A stretch of 64,000 nucleotides of DNA from Streptomyces sp. S.PNR 29 (GCF_030386795.1 NZ_JANUQM010000012.1:62001-126000), one strand, 5' to 3'; positions 8,004-16,268 are shown, counted from the first letter of the stretch. Numbers and translations are program-made. Notes: generated by a model not told the origin, from the letters alone.

Positions 8004-8804
8004 TCAGGAGACGTCGGTCATGGCCGGCATCTCGCCCTCGGTCCGGGTGACGTCGATCACCGAGAAGTTCGCGCCCTGCGGGTCGCTCAGCGCCGCGAAC
8101 CGGCCGAACGGGGTGTCCATCGGCCCGAACCGCAGGACGCCGCCGAGCTTGGTGGCCGTGGCCACGGCGTCGTCGCAGTTCTCCACGGAGAAGTAGACGT
8201 TGATGTAGGGCGGCACCTCGGGCGGGAAGTCCTCCGTCATCTTCATCCGGCCGAGGGCGGGGCGCTCACCGAGGTTGTAGACCCGGAAGTCCATCGCGTC
8301 GTCCTGCATCTGCTGCGCCTTGTAGCCGAAGACGGCGGGGAAGAACGCGTCGGACTTCTCCGGCTCGCGGGTGAAGACCTCGGCCCAGCAGAAGGAGCCC
8401 GGTTCACCCATCTCCACCTCGAACCCCTCGTGGCTGCCGGCCTGCCACACTCCGAAGGCGACGCCGCCGGGATCGCGGGCCAGGCACATCGTGCCGAAGT
8501 CGCCGACCTGCATCGGCTCCATCAGCACCTCGCCGCCTTTGTCGCGGATCTTGGACGCCGTGGCGGCGGCGTCGTCCGACGCGAAGTAGAGGCACCACTG
8601 GGGCTGCTCCTCCTGACCCGGCATGGGCGGGACGACGGCGGCGGCCGCCTTGCCGTTCACATAGGCCTGGGTGTAGTTGCCGTACTCCGACTGCGACTCG
8701 CCGAAGGTCCAGCCGAGGACGTCGCCGTAGAAGGTCTTGGCTCCCTCCAGGTCACCGAACATCGCGTCGGCCCAGCAAGGGGCTCCCACAGGTTGTACGG
8801 CCAT
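8004..8804 (-). CDS. VOC-family protein with two glyoxalase-like domains
   Basis: A 266-residue protein with two vicinal-oxygen-chelate domains, residues about 8-125 and 138-255. Each begins with a CWADAMFGDLEGAKTFYGDVLGWTF or CWAEVFTREPEKSDAFFPAVFGYK segment. The arrangement matches the actinobacterial CFP30B/hydroxylase-like group, which has no assigned reaction. It is divergent from the alcohol dehydrogenase gene, 132 bases apart. Metal-ligand residues are not conserved clearly enough to name a substrate. Confidence 0.85.
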   Translation of the reverse strand: MAVQPVGAPCWADAMFGDLEGAKTFYGDVLGWTFGESQSEYGNYTQAYVNGKAAAAVVPPMPGQEEQPQWCLYFASDDAAATASKIRDKGGEVLMEPMQVGDFGTMCLARDPGGVAFGVWQAGSHEGFEVEMGEPGSFCWAEVFTREPEKSDAFFPAVFGYKAQQMQDDAMDFRVYNLGERPALGRMKMTEDFPPEVPPYINVYFSVENCDDAVATATKLGGVLRFGPMDTPFGRFAALSDPQGANFSVIDVTRTEGEMPAMTDVS

Positions 8805-8936
8805 GGCCGCCTCCCCAATCGGTGGATGGTCCGTTCCTCACGCTAGCCACCGCTGGGCCGACCCGCGCGCCGAGCGGCCCGGACCGCAGCAGACTGGAGG
8901 GCGTACGGCGAGGCCTGCGGCGGGACGGGGAGCGGG

Positions 8937-9962
8937 ATGGCGGACGGGACGATGCACGCGTGGTCCGTGGTCGAGCCGGGGCCGGTCGGTGAGGGCCCCC
9001 TCCGGTTCGTCGAGAAGCCGGTGCCGGTGCCGGGCGCCGACGAGCTGCTGGTGCGTGTGCGGGCCTGCGGAGTGTGCCGCACCGACCTGCACGTCACCGA
9101 GGGTGACCTGCCGGTGCACCGGCCGGGGGTGACGCCCGGCCACGAGGTGATCGGCATGGTGGCGGGTTTCGGAGCGGCGGTGGAAGGCTTCGCCGTCGGC
9201 GACCGCGTCGGGGTGGCGTGGCTGCGCCGCACCGACGGGACCTGCGTCCACTGCGCGCGGGGCGCGGAGAACCTGTGCCCGTCCTCGCGGTACACGGGCT
9301 GGGACGCCGACGGCGGATACGCCGAGTACACGACGGTCCCGGCCGCCTTCGCCTACCGGCTGCCCGGCGGCCTCGACGACGTGGCGGCGGCGCCGCTGAT
9401 GTGCGCGGGCATCATCGGATACCGCGCTCTGCGGCGGACGGCACTGGCGCCGGGCGGACGGCTCGGTCTGTACGGGTTCGGGGGCAGCGCCCACCTGTGT
9501 GCGCAGGTGGCGATCGCCGAGGGCGCCACCGTGCACGTCCTGACCCGGGGCGCTGCCGCGCGGCGGCTGGCGCTGGAGCTGGGGGCCGACTCCGCGCAGG
9601 ACGTGTACGCGGTGCCGCCGGAACCGCTGGACGCCGCGATCCTGTTCGCGCCGGCCGGTGAGCTGGTTCCGGTCGCGCTGCGCGCCCTCGACCGGGGCGG
9701 TGTGCTGGCGATCGCCGGGATCCACCTCAGTGACATTCCGCCGCTGCGCTACGAGAGCGAGCTGTTCTACGAGAAGGAGCTGCGCAGCGTCACCTCCAAC
9801 ACGCGCGAGGACGGCCGCGAGTTCCTGACCCTCGCCGCCCGGCATGGCGTGCGCGCCACCACGCACACCTATCCGCTGACGCGGGCGGACGAGGCACTGC
9901 ACGACCTCAAGGCCGGACGCTTCGACGGGGCCGCGGTGCTGGTGAACGACATCGAGGTCTGA
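8937..9962 (+). CDS. zinc-dependent alcohol dehydrogenase
   Basis: A 341-residue medium-chain dehydrogenase. Catalytic zinc ligands are in ACGVCRTDLH and GHEVIG. In the structural zinc site, CVHCARGAENLC provides three visible Cys residues; the usual fourth may be displaced. The Rossmann GLYGFGGSAHLCAQVA motif follows at about residue 178. It resembles the single-domain AdhA/alkanal-type enzymes of actinobacteria that interconvert alcohols and aldehydes with NAD(P). No obvious operon partner: the next gene, a lipoprotein, starts 115 bases on. Confidence 0.9.
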   Translation: MADGTMHAWSVVEPGPVGEGPLRFVEKPVPVPGADELLVRVRACGVCRTDLHVTEGDLPVHRPGVTPGHEVIGMVAGFGAAVEGFAVGDRVGVAWLRRTDGTCVHCARGAENLCPSSRYTGWDADGGYAEYTTVPAAFAYRLPGGLDDVAAAPLMCAGIIGYRALRRTALAPGGRLGLYGFGGSAHLCAQVAIAEGATVHVLTRGAAARRLALELGADSAQDVYAVPPEPLDAAILFAPAGELVPVALRALDRGGVLAIAGIHLSDIPPLRYESELFYEKELRSVTSNTREDGREFLTLAARHGVRATTHTYPLTRADEALHDLKAGRFDGAAVLVNDIEV

Positions 9963-10077
9963 CCCGCCGTCACTCCGTGGGCCACGGCACGCTCCCTGGC
10001 CGACGGGTGTCTTCCCCCTCGGGCCCGGCTGTGCTTGCCTGGGGAGCCGTTTCGGTGGCCGGGGCGGGAGTTGCCGT

Positions 10078-10980
10078 ATGCGCAAGCCGTGGATCGTGGG
10101 GGTACTGGTCGCCGGGGCGCTGCTCGGCGCATGCGGCGATCCGTCGTCCGGGCCCGAGGGGCCGCCCCGGGAGCCCACCGCGCCGAGCGCGTCGGCCACC
10201 ACCCACCAGCGGGCCGCCGCCTCCCCGAGCGCCCCGGCGAAGCCCCCGGCCGTGCTGTACCTCGGCGACTCGCTCGCCATGGAGAACCAGAAGGTCCTCG
10301 GGCAGGAACTCCGCAAGGACCTCAAGGCGGAGTACACCAGCGCCCCCTACTCGGGCACCACCCTGTGCGACTACCTGGAGGGCACGGCCGAGCGGTCCCT
10401 CGTACCGGCCGGGGACAAGGCGGCCGCCCTGGTGCGGGCGCTGCGCCCGGACGTCGTGGTGCTGCAGTTCTGGGGCAACGCCTGGGGATACACGCCGTGC
10501 ATGGACGGGATCACGTACGACGCCTCCCGGAAGAAGTACTTCGAACGGTACGAGGCCGACGCGCGGAAGCTCACCGAGCAGATCACGACGGCCGGCGGAT
10601 CCCACCGCCCGCGCATCGTCTGGGTGCTGCAGGGCCCGGACCCCATCACCCCCGACCGGGTCCGCGAAGTGAACGCGCTGTACGAGCGGCAGGCCGCCGC
10701 ATCGGGCGACCGCGTCGCCGACGCCGGGAGGGCGGTGAGCCCGGCCTCGGCCCGCTACACATGGACACAGCACCTGCCGTGCACCGCCTACGAGCGCGCC
10801 CACCCCGACTACTGCACCCAGCCGGGCCGGGACCGGACCGCGCTCCATCGCGACGACGACTACCTGCACTTCTGCCTCGCGCCCACGACATCGACGCCGA
10901 AGCCCTGCCCGGTCCGCTCCCCCGGGATCCTGCGCATCGCCCGCGAAATCACGAAAAGCGTTCGACAGGCCGTGAGTTGA
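10078..10980 (+). CDS. SGNH/GDSL-hydrolase lipoprotein
   Basis: A 300-residue exported lipoprotein. The signal VGVLVAGALLGAC ends in a lipobox with the lipidated Cys at residue 19, followed by a Pro/Ser/Ala linker. The SGNH hydrolase fold shows block I LYLGDSLAMEN (catalytic Ser), a block III-like QFWGNAWG (Asn) and the C-terminal DDDYLHFC (Asp-x-x-His). It probably removes ester groups from a cell-surface or environmental substrate on the outside of the membrane. The phosphotransferase gene begins 26 bases downstream, so co-transcription is likely although a functional link is not evident. Confidence 0.85.
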   Translation: MRKPWIVGVLVAGALLGACGDPSSGPEGPPREPTAPSASATTHQRAAASPSAPAKPPAVLYLGDSLAMENQKVLGQELRKDLKAEYTSAPYSGTTLCDYLEGTAERSLVPAGDKAAALVRALRPDVVVLQFWGNAWGYTPCMDGITYDASRKKYFERYEADARKLTEQITTAGGSHRPRIVWVLQGPDPITPDRVREVNALYERQAAASGDRVADAGRAVSPASARYTWTQHLPCTAYERAHPDYCTQPGRDRTALHRDDDYLHFCLAPTTSTPKPCPVRSPGILRIAREITKSVRQAVS

Positions 10981-11006
10981 GCGCTGAGATGGGCCGCATG
11001 TGTGCC

Positions 11007-11891
11007 ATGAAGATGCGCGAGAACGAGGTGGACATCGACGACCACCTCGTCCGGCGGCTGATCGCCGGGCAGTTCCCTCAGTGGGCCGGTCTGCCCGTGC
11101 AGCGCCTGGAGTCCTCCGGGACCGAGAACGCCATGTTCCGGCTGGGTACGGACCTGGTGGTACGGCTCCCCCGGCACCCCGGTGCGGTCGACAGCGTGGA
11201 GCACGAGCAGCGATGGCTGCCCCGGCTCGGACCGCACCTGCCCTTCGCCACGCCCGAGCCGCTGGCCGAGGGCGGTCCCGGCGAGGGTTTCGCGTGGCCC
11301 TGGTCGGTGTACGGCTGGCTGGACGGCCGGAATCCGGTCGTCGGCTCCCTCGATCAGGCCGAGCTGCTCGCGAAGGACCTGGCGGCGTTCATCCGCGCCC
11401 TGCGCCGGATCGACCCCGTGGGCGGGCCGACGGGCTACCGGGGCGTCCCGCTGGCGACGCGGGACACGCTGACGCGTGAGGCCATCGCCCAGCTGGAGGG
11501 AAGGGGGGTCGACACGGCGGCGGCGACAGCGCTGTGGGAGGAGGCGCTGCGCGTCCCTCAGTACTCCGGGCCGCCGGTCTGGGCCCATGGCGACCTGATG
11601 CCCGGGAACCTGCTGGTCCGCGAGGGGCGGCTCTGCGCCGTGATCGATTTCGGCGCCGCCGGCGTGGGCGACCCGGCCGCCGATCTGATCGTGGCCTGGA
11701 ACCTGCTCCCCGCGGCGGTGCGCGGCGCCTTCCGCGAGGCCGTGGGCGCCGACGACGCCGAGTGGGCGCGCGGGCGGGGCTGGGCACTGTCGATCGCGCT
11801 CATCGCGCTGCCCTACTACTGGGTGACCAATCCGCCGGTGGCGGAGAACTCCCGGTATGTGATCAGGGAGATCCTGGCAGAGAAGGAGTAG
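11007..11891 (+). CDS. aminoglycoside/hydroxyurea-type phosphotransferase
   Basis: A 294-residue APH-fold kinase. The nucleotide-binding N-lobe has SSGTENAMFRLG and VVRLPRHP. The catalytic HGDLMPGNLL (Brenner motif) and the metal-binding VIDFGAAGVGDPAADL are intact. Related actinobacterial genes are annotated as resistance kinases, but the real substrate is normally unknown. I start at the ATG giving MKMRENEVDID; ATGs 3 and 6 codons upstream cannot be excluded. The frame remains open for a further 970 bases upstream across the lipoprotein gene, which is antisense-free codon shadowing and not part of this protein. Confidence 0.85.
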   Translation: MKMRENEVDIDDHLVRRLIAGQFPQWAGLPVQRLESSGTENAMFRLGTDLVVRLPRHPGAVDSVEHEQRWLPRLGPHLPFATPEPLAEGGPGEGFAWPWSVYGWLDGRNPVVGSLDQAELLAKDLAAFIRALRRIDPVGGPTGYRGVPLATRDTLTREAIAQLEGRGVDTAAATALWEEALRVPQYSGPPVWAHGDLMPGNLLVREGRLCAVIDFGAAGVGDPAADLIVAWNLLPAAVRGAFREAVGADDAEWARGRGWALSIALIALPYYWVTNPPVAENSRYVIREILAEKE

Positions 11892-11922
11892 CGGCGGACG
11901 GGCCGCCGCTCTCCCGGGTGCG

Positions 11923-12405
11923 TCACTCGCCCGCGTACGCCTTCTCCAGGGGGGCGATGTCGAGCTTGCCCATCGCGAGCATGGCTTTGGTCGCGCGGGC
12001 CGCCTTCTCCTGGTCGGGGTCGCTGATCATGTCGATCAGAACGCTCGGGACGACCTGCCAGGACACGCCGTACTTGTCCTTGAGCCAGCCGCAAGGGCCC
12101 GGCTCCCCGCCGCCGTCGGTGAGCCTGGTCCAGTAGTAGTCGATCTCCTCCTGGTTCTCACAGAGGATCTGGAAGGAGATCGCCTCGGTGAACTTGAACT
12201 CCGGGCCGCCGTTGAGCGCGACGAACTTCTGCCCGTTGGCCGTGAACTCCACGGTCAGCACGGACCCGGCCGGTCCCGGGCCGGCCTCGCCGTAGCGGAC
12301 GACCCGCCCGAGGCTGGAGTCCTTGAAGACCGAGACGTAATGGTGCGCGGCTTCCTCGGCCTGGCCGTCGAACCAGAGACACGTGGTGAAACCGTCGGTG
12401 GTCAT
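11923..12405 (-). CDS. VOC/PhnB-like (3-demethylubiquinone methyltransferase fold) protein
   Basis: A 160-residue single-domain glyoxalase-superfamily protein. Characteristic segments are TTCLWFDGQAEEAAHHYVSVF at the start, KFVALNGGPEFKFTEAISFQI in the middle and CGWLKDKYGVSWQVVP near the C-terminus. Despite the historical name, members are not methyltransferases and lack an assigned activity. It is divergent from the clpP3 operon, sharing a roughly 300-base region that holds a strong inverted repeat. Confidence 0.88.
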   Translation of the reverse strand: MTTDGFTTCLWFDGQAEEAAHHYVSVFKDSSLGRVVRYGEAGPGPAGSVLTVEFTANGQKFVALNGGPEFKFTEAISFQILCENQEEIDYYWTRLTDGGGEPGPCGWLKDKYGVSWQVVPSVLIDMISDPDQEKAARATKAMLAMGKLDIAPLEKAYAGE

Positions 12406-12706
12406 GAGTACCTCCTGGGGCGTGGAACGCGGTCATCAGTGTCGACCGGTCCACGCCGCGGAACTCATCGGTCGGGCGAGCTGTTCCTACGAGTCACCCG
12501 GACGGCCGCGCCCACCTAGGCCCTGTCGTTTGGATCATCCCGGCGTCGCAGGGCCTGGCCCCGCCGGGCCGGCCGACCGCTCTGCCCGCAGCAGATCGGC
12601 TGCGGGCAGAGAAATCCCCGGCGGGGGCCGTCCCCGGCCGAGAGTGGGGAGCGCGGTGCACATCAGCCGCGTACCACCAGCCTCGACGACTCGACAAGGA
12701 GCGCCG
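12406..12706. promoter_or_regulatory. divergent control region upstream of clpP3, with 32-base inverted repeat at 12580-12611
   Basis: The region holds no gene. At 12580-12611 lies a perfect inverted repeat with 12-base arms (CTCTGCCCGCAG and its complement) and an 8-base spacer, about 95 bases upstream of the clpP3 ATG. The arms contain TCTGCC/GGCAGA. I recall that half-site as part of the PopR recognition sequence in S. lividans, but this is from memory. No run of T follows, which argues against a terminator. The likely role is activation of clpP3-clpP4 by the Xre-type regulator encoded downstream. An AAGGAG site precedes clpP3. Confidence 0.55.
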
Positions 12707-13360
12707 ATGTCTCCACTCACCACCGGCCCGGTGCCGGCCCTGCTGCCCCGGGCCGAGGAGGGCGACACCCCTCCGACCCGGTTCGACGACCACCTGGCCG
12801 CCCAACTGCTCGCGCAGCGCATCGTCCTGCTGGGCACCCAGGTCGACGAGGTCTCCGCGAACCGGGTCTGCGCCCAGCTGCTGATCCTGTCCGCGGAGGA
12901 CCCGCGCACCGACATCAGCCTGTACATCAACAGCCCCGGCGGCTCCGTGCACGCGGGACTGGCCATCTACGACACGATGCGGCTGATCCCCAACGACGTC
13001 TCCACGCTCGCCATGGGCTTCGCGGCCAGCATGGGCCAGTTCCTGCTCAGCGTCGGCACGCACGGCAAGCGCTACGCCCTGCCGAACGCGCGGATCATGA
13101 TGCACCAGCCCTCCGCGGGCATCGGCGGAACCACCGCCGACATCGAGATCCAGGCGGAAAACCTGGAGTTCACCAAGAGGACCATCGAGCGCATCACCGC
13201 CGAGCACACCGGGCAGACCCCCGAGACCATCTCCCGGGACGGCGACCGCGACCGCTGGTTCACGGCCGAGGAGGCCAGGGAGTACGGCATGGTGGACCGG
13301 GTCGTGGAGTCCCTCGCGGACGTCCGCCCGGCCGCGTCGAAGCGACGGATGGGGCTCTAG
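12707..13360 (+). CDS. clpP3: ClpP3-type ATP-dependent protease subunit
   Basis: A 217-residue ClpP serine protease subunit. The catalytic triad is intact: Ser108 in GFAASMGQFLL, His133 in RIMMHQPSAG and Asp182 in DGDRDRWF. The handle helix QAENLEFTKRTIERITAEHTG is normal. It would assemble with a second ClpP ring and a Clp ATPase (ClpX/ClpC) to degrade tagged proteins. The start is chosen by the AAGGAG site and by family length; upstream open frame is spurious. Adjacent clpP4 starts two bases after its stop. With the Xre regulator beyond, this is the second Streptomyces clpP operon, normally silent unless ClpP1P2 is impaired. Confidence 0.92.
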   Translation: MSPLTTGPVPALLPRAEEGDTPPTRFDDHLAAQLLAQRIVLLGTQVDEVSANRVCAQLLILSAEDPRTDISLYINSPGGSVHAGLAIYDTMRLIPNDVSTLAMGFAASMGQFLLSVGTHGKRYALPNARIMMHQPSAGIGGTTADIEIQAENLEFTKRTIERITAEHTGQTPETISRDGDRDRWFTAEEAREYGMVDRVVESLADVRPAASKRRMGL

Positions 13361-13362
13361 GC

Positions 13363-13965
13363 ATGGGGACGTACACGATTCCGAACGTCGTCGAGCGCAC
13401 CCCGCAGGGCGAGCGGTCCTACGACGTGTACAGCCGGCTGCTGGCCGAGCGGATCATCTTCCTCGGCACCGAGATCGACGACGGCGTCGCCAACGTCGTC
13501 ATCGCGCAACTCCTCCATCTGGAGTCGGCGGCTCCGGAGAGCGAGATCGCGATCTACATCAACTCCCCCGGCGGCTCGTTCACTTCGCTGATGGCGATCT
13601 ACGACACGATGACGTTCGTGCAGGCACCCATCTCGACGTTCTGCGTCGGGCAGGCGGCCTCCACGGCGGCCGTGCTGCTGGCGGGCGGGGACCCCGGGCG
13701 GCGGTTCGTGCTGGAGCACGCGCGGGTGCTGCTGGGGCAGCCCGCCACCGGGGGCAGCCGCGGCATGGTCTCCGATCTGGCGCTCCAGGCCAAGGAGATG
13801 GTGCGGATCCGCTCCCAGGTCGAGGAGGTGCTGTCGCGGCACACGCACCACGACGTGGCGACGCTGCGCGCGGACATGGACCGCGACAAGGTGTTCACCG
13901 CGCAGGAGGCGGTGGCGTACGGGCTGGCCGACGAGGTGCTGGGCCGCCGCCTCGTCGGCCTCTGA
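13363..13965 (+). CDS. clpP4: ClpP4-type subunit lacking the catalytic histidine
   Basis: A 200-residue ClpP-fold subunit with the start MGTYTIPNVVERT typical of ClpP4. Ser100 is present in VGQAASTAAVLL and Asp175 in MDRDKVF. The usual His position is Gly125 (RVLLGQPATGG, where active subunits have M-H-Q-P), so the triad is incomplete. It may be a structural or ClpR-like partner of ClpP3 rather than an independent protease. It starts two bases after the clpP3 stop, so the two are surely co-transcribed and probably co-translated. It converges on popR, 7 bases away. Confidence 0.9.
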   Translation: MGTYTIPNVVERTPQGERSYDVYSRLLAERIIFLGTEIDDGVANVVIAQLLHLESAAPESEIAIYINSPGGSFTSLMAIYDTMTFVQAPISTFCVGQAASTAAVLLAGGDPGRRFVLEHARVLLGQPATGGSRGMVSDLALQAKEMVRIRSQVEEVLSRHTHHDVATLRADMDRDKVFTAQEAVAYGLADEVLGRRLVGL

Positions 13966-13972
13966 CGGCCGG

Positions 13973-14374
13973 TCAGGCGGCCAGGCACATTCCGTCGTAC
14001 CGGGGAGTGGATGTGCTGCGGCCGTGGTTCGGGTGCCGTGTGGTGAGCCGGGTGAGGCGGCCGTGGGCCCGCGCCAGCAGGTCCTGCAGGCTCAGGCCGA
14101 GGGCCTGGGCGGCGGCCGCGAGAACCTCCGACGAGGCCTCCTTGCGGCCGCGTTCCACCTCCGACAGGTACGGCATGGAGATGCGGGCGGCCTCGGCGAC
14201 GTCCTTCAAGGTGCGTTCCTGCGCGAGGCGTTCGCGGCGCAGGACGTCGCCGACCAGGTCCCGCCACAGCGGTTCCCTGGGGGCGGGGCGGGCCCCCGGG
14301 CCGGGCTGCGGGCGCGTGGCCGGCGGACGCAGGGGGATGACGCGGGCTTCGTTCGGCGCTTGGTTGCTCACCAC
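13973..14374 (-). CDS. popR: Xre-type regulator PopR of the clpP3-clpP4 operon
   Basis: A 133-residue DNA-binding protein. A cro/C1-type helix-turn-helix spans about residues 44-98 (LRRERLAQERTLKDVAEAARISMPYLSEVERGRKEAS). The C-terminus ends in Leu-Ala-Ala. In S. lividans, PopR activates clpP3-clpP4 and is itself degraded by ClpP1P2 in a way that depends on its last two alanines; both alanines are here. The location immediately beside clpP4 is also as expected. A TTCTGCC half-site lies at 14428-14434, upstream of its GTG start. Identification rests on synteny, fold and the Ala-Ala end. Confidence 0.85.
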   Translation of the reverse strand: MVSNQAPNEARVIPLRPPATRPQPGPGARPAPREPLWRDLVGDVLRRERLAQERTLKDVAEAARISMPYLSEVERGRKEASSEVLAAAAQALGLSLQDLLARAHGRLTRLTTRHPNHGRSTSTPRYDGMCLAA

Positions 14375-14563
14375 TTCAGCCTAGGAGCCGTGCCCCGGAA
14401 GGGAACGGAGAAAGAAGGGATCAGCGTTCTGCCCTGAGTGGAATCACCGTGCAGAGTTGCGTCACCAGGTGTCAACCGCCGGTGCATACAGATATCCTGT
14501 GGGGGCAAAACCGAACATATCACCAGAAGCTCCACCGATTTCGGCCGTGCGGTCGGACGGTGA

Positions 14564-14588
14564 GCATGGTCGGCCACGACCTGGGTAC
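14564..14588 (+). promoter_or_regulatory. weak sigma-B-type promoter candidate upstream of the sigma factor gene
   Basis: GCAT, a 15-base spacer and GGGTAC fit GNNT-N14-16-GGGTAY loosely. If used, the transcript would start near 14595, which supports the downstream ATG at 14647 as the real start and would let the sigma factor drive its own gene. The -35 part is weak. Confidence 0.3.
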
Positions 14589-14646
14589 CCGCAACCGCGA
14601 GAGAGCTCAGGGAGACGTCAGCACCGTGACTTTCGTGGGAGAGGTA

Positions 14647-15534
14647 ATGGACACCGCCGTGATCCGGTCGGAGGCACAGGTCGTCGAGCAGACCGCCGGG
14701 ACCAGGGCGGGTGACGAACCACTGCCGGGAGTCGTGGACCCGAGGAGTGTGGCGCCGCGGGACGCACGGGAGCTGTCCCGACAGTTCTTCCAGCGCCTGA
14801 CGGAACTGGAAGAAGGCACGCACGAGTACCAGTACGCGCGCAACACGCTCATCGAGATGAACATGTCGCTCGTGCGGTTCGCGGCCGGCCGTTTCCGCGG
14901 CCGTGGCGACGACATGGAGGACATCGTCCAAACGGGCATGATCGGCCTGATCAAGGCGATCGACCGGTTCGAGCTGGCGCGAGAGGTCGAGTTCACCTCC
15001 TTCGCGCTGCCGTACATCGTCGGTGAGATCAAGCGCTTCTTCCGTGACACCACCTGGGCCGTGCACGTGCCGCGGCGGCTGCAGGAGCTGCGCGTGGAGC
15101 TGGCCAAGGCCCGCGAGGAGCTCGCCAGCCGCCTCGACCGCGAGCCGACGGTCGCCGAGCTGGCCACGCTGATGAACATCAGCGAGAAAGAGGTGATCGA
15201 GGCGCAGATCGCCTCCAACGGGTACAACTCCGCGTCGCTGGACGCCGCGCTCACCGGTGACGGGCCCGAGAACGGCGAGGCGGTCCTCGCCGACTTCATC
15301 GGCGTCGAGGAGGACGGGCTGCGGCTCGTGGAGGACTTCCACTCGCTCGCCCCGCTCATGGCCGAACTCAGCGAACGCGATCGGCGGATCATCCATATGC
15401 GGTTCGTCGAGGAGGCCACGCAGGCGGAGATCGGGGAACAGCTCGGCTGCTCGCAGATGCACGTCTCCCGGCTGATCAAGCGGATCATCACGCGGCTGCG
15501 TGAGGGCATGCTGGGCGAGCTCGGCTGCGCCTGA
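14647..15534 (+). CDS. SigB/SigF/SigG-type RNA polymerase sigma factor (SigL-like)
   Basis: A 295-residue alternative sigma factor of the stress-response group. Region 2 has NMSLVRFAAGRFRGRGDDMEDIVQ and GLIKAIDRFELAREVEFTSFALPYIVGEIKRFFRD. Region 3 follows, then region 4 with ERDRRIIHMRFVEEATQAEIGEQLGCSQMHVSRLIKRII. The ATG is preceded by GGAGAGG; the frame is open about 66 codons upstream, and those codons look non-coding. In S. coelicolor a SigB-group factor (SigL) lies next to popR-clpP, as I recall. The HATPase gene just downstream on the other strand is a plausible anti-sigma factor. Confidence 0.9.
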   Translation: MDTAVIRSEAQVVEQTAGTRAGDEPLPGVVDPRSVAPRDARELSRQFFQRLTELEEGTHEYQYARNTLIEMNMSLVRFAAGRFRGRGDDMEDIVQTGMIGLIKAIDRFELAREVEFTSFALPYIVGEIKRFFRDTTWAVHVPRRLQELRVELAKAREELASRLDREPTVAELATLMNISEKEVIEAQIASNGYNSASLDAALTGDGPENGEAVLADFIGVEEDGLRLVEDFHSLAPLMAELSERDRRIIHMRFVEEATQAEIGEQLGCSQMHVSRLIKRIITRLREGMLGELGCA

Positions 15535-15571
15535 GCAGGAACCGGCCGGGCCCGGCCCACCGGCACATGGG

Positions 15572-15600
15572 TGCCGCCCCACATCAGATGTGGGGCGGCA
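15572..15600. terminator. bidirectional hairpin terminator
   Basis: A perfect 13-base-pair stem (TGCCGCCCCACAT and its complement) with a 3-base loop, followed by TTTG. It sits between the convergent sigma factor and HATPase genes and can serve both. Confidence 0.85.
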
Positions 15601-15636
15601 TTTGTGTCCTGGCGAACGAGGAGTCGGCCGCGCGGC

Positions 15637-16092
15637 TCACCCGCCGTTCAGTTCCACCACTGCGCGCACGCGCTTTCCGACCGGCACCAGCTCGACGCTG
15701 ACCTCCTGGGCCAGGGCGTGGACGATCTCCAGGCCGTGCCTGCCGATGCGTTCGGGGTCGCGGGGGAAGGTCCGGGGCAGTGCGGCGCTGCTGTCGTAGA
15801 CGGACACCGCCACCGAGGCGTCCGTACCCTCCAGCTCCAGGATGTACGGCCCGTTGCTGTGCCGGTCGGCGTTCGTGACCAGTTCGCTGACCACGAGCTG
15901 GACCGCGCCGTCGGCCCGGTCGCCGATCGTGGCGCACCACTCGGTCCTGAGCTGGTCCAGGAAGTGCGCGGCGAAGGACCGTGCCTCGGCTATGCATCCT
16001 GCCTCGCCGGTGTAGTGCGCCGCCCGCCGTAGCGGTTCCACGGGCACGTCGAAACCAGTCGGTATCACTGCCCCGTCCAGGTGCTCGATCAT
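15637..16092 (-). CDS. RsbW-type serine kinase/anti-sigma ATP-binding protein
   Basis: A 151-residue GHKL ATPase-fold protein. The N-box is in LVVSELVTNADRHSNG. The G1 box is VYDSSAALPRTFPRDPERIGRHGLEIV, with Asp and a flexible Gly lid. Streptomyces carry dozens of such proteins, some of which bind SigB-group sigma factors. This one lies tail-to-tail with a SigB-group gene and has a sigma-B-like promoter, which suggests a feedback pair. No anti-anti-sigma gene is adjacent. The ATG start gives a normal family length; the frame is open far upstream without coding character. Confidence 0.88.
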   Translation of the reverse strand: MIEHLDGAVIPTGFDVPVEPLRRAAHYTGEAGCIAEARSFAAHFLDQLRTEWCATIGDRADGAVQLVVSELVTNADRHSNGPYILELEGTDASVAVSVYDSSAALPRTFPRDPERIGRHGLEIVHALAQEVSVELVPVGKRVRAVVELNGG

Positions 16093-16143
16093 GCGTTTCT
16101 CTCTAGGACGCCGGACTGGCCGGACGCTGCTGCACCAGTGCTC

Positions 16144-16168
16144 GTACCCCGAGCCGGGCCGCGCAGTC
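16144..16168 (-). promoter_or_regulatory. candidate sigma-B-type promoter for the HATPase gene
   Basis: Read on the minus strand: GACT, a 15-base spacer and GGGTAC, ending 52 bases upstream of the ATG. It matches the SigB-group consensus as recalled. Confidence 0.45.
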
Positions 16169-16268
16169 CCGTGACCCGTGCCGCGGGCATCGTCACAGCC
16201 GGGCGGGGCACCCGGAAGACACCGGGAGCCGTCTGGGGCAGCCCGGGCCGCGACGCCGGAGGTGGACG

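Noticed and set aside
10035..11006. In-frame upstream extension of the phosphotransferase
   Set aside because: It overlaps the SGNH lipoprotein gene in another frame and has shadow composition.
12580..12611. The 32-base inverted repeat as a terminator
   Set aside because: It lies between divergent genes with no upstream transcript to terminate; an operator is more likely.
13962..13976. CTGAC-N5-GTCAG at the clpP4/popR junction as a terminator
   Set aside because: The stem is only 5 bases and lies over both stop codons; too weak to list.
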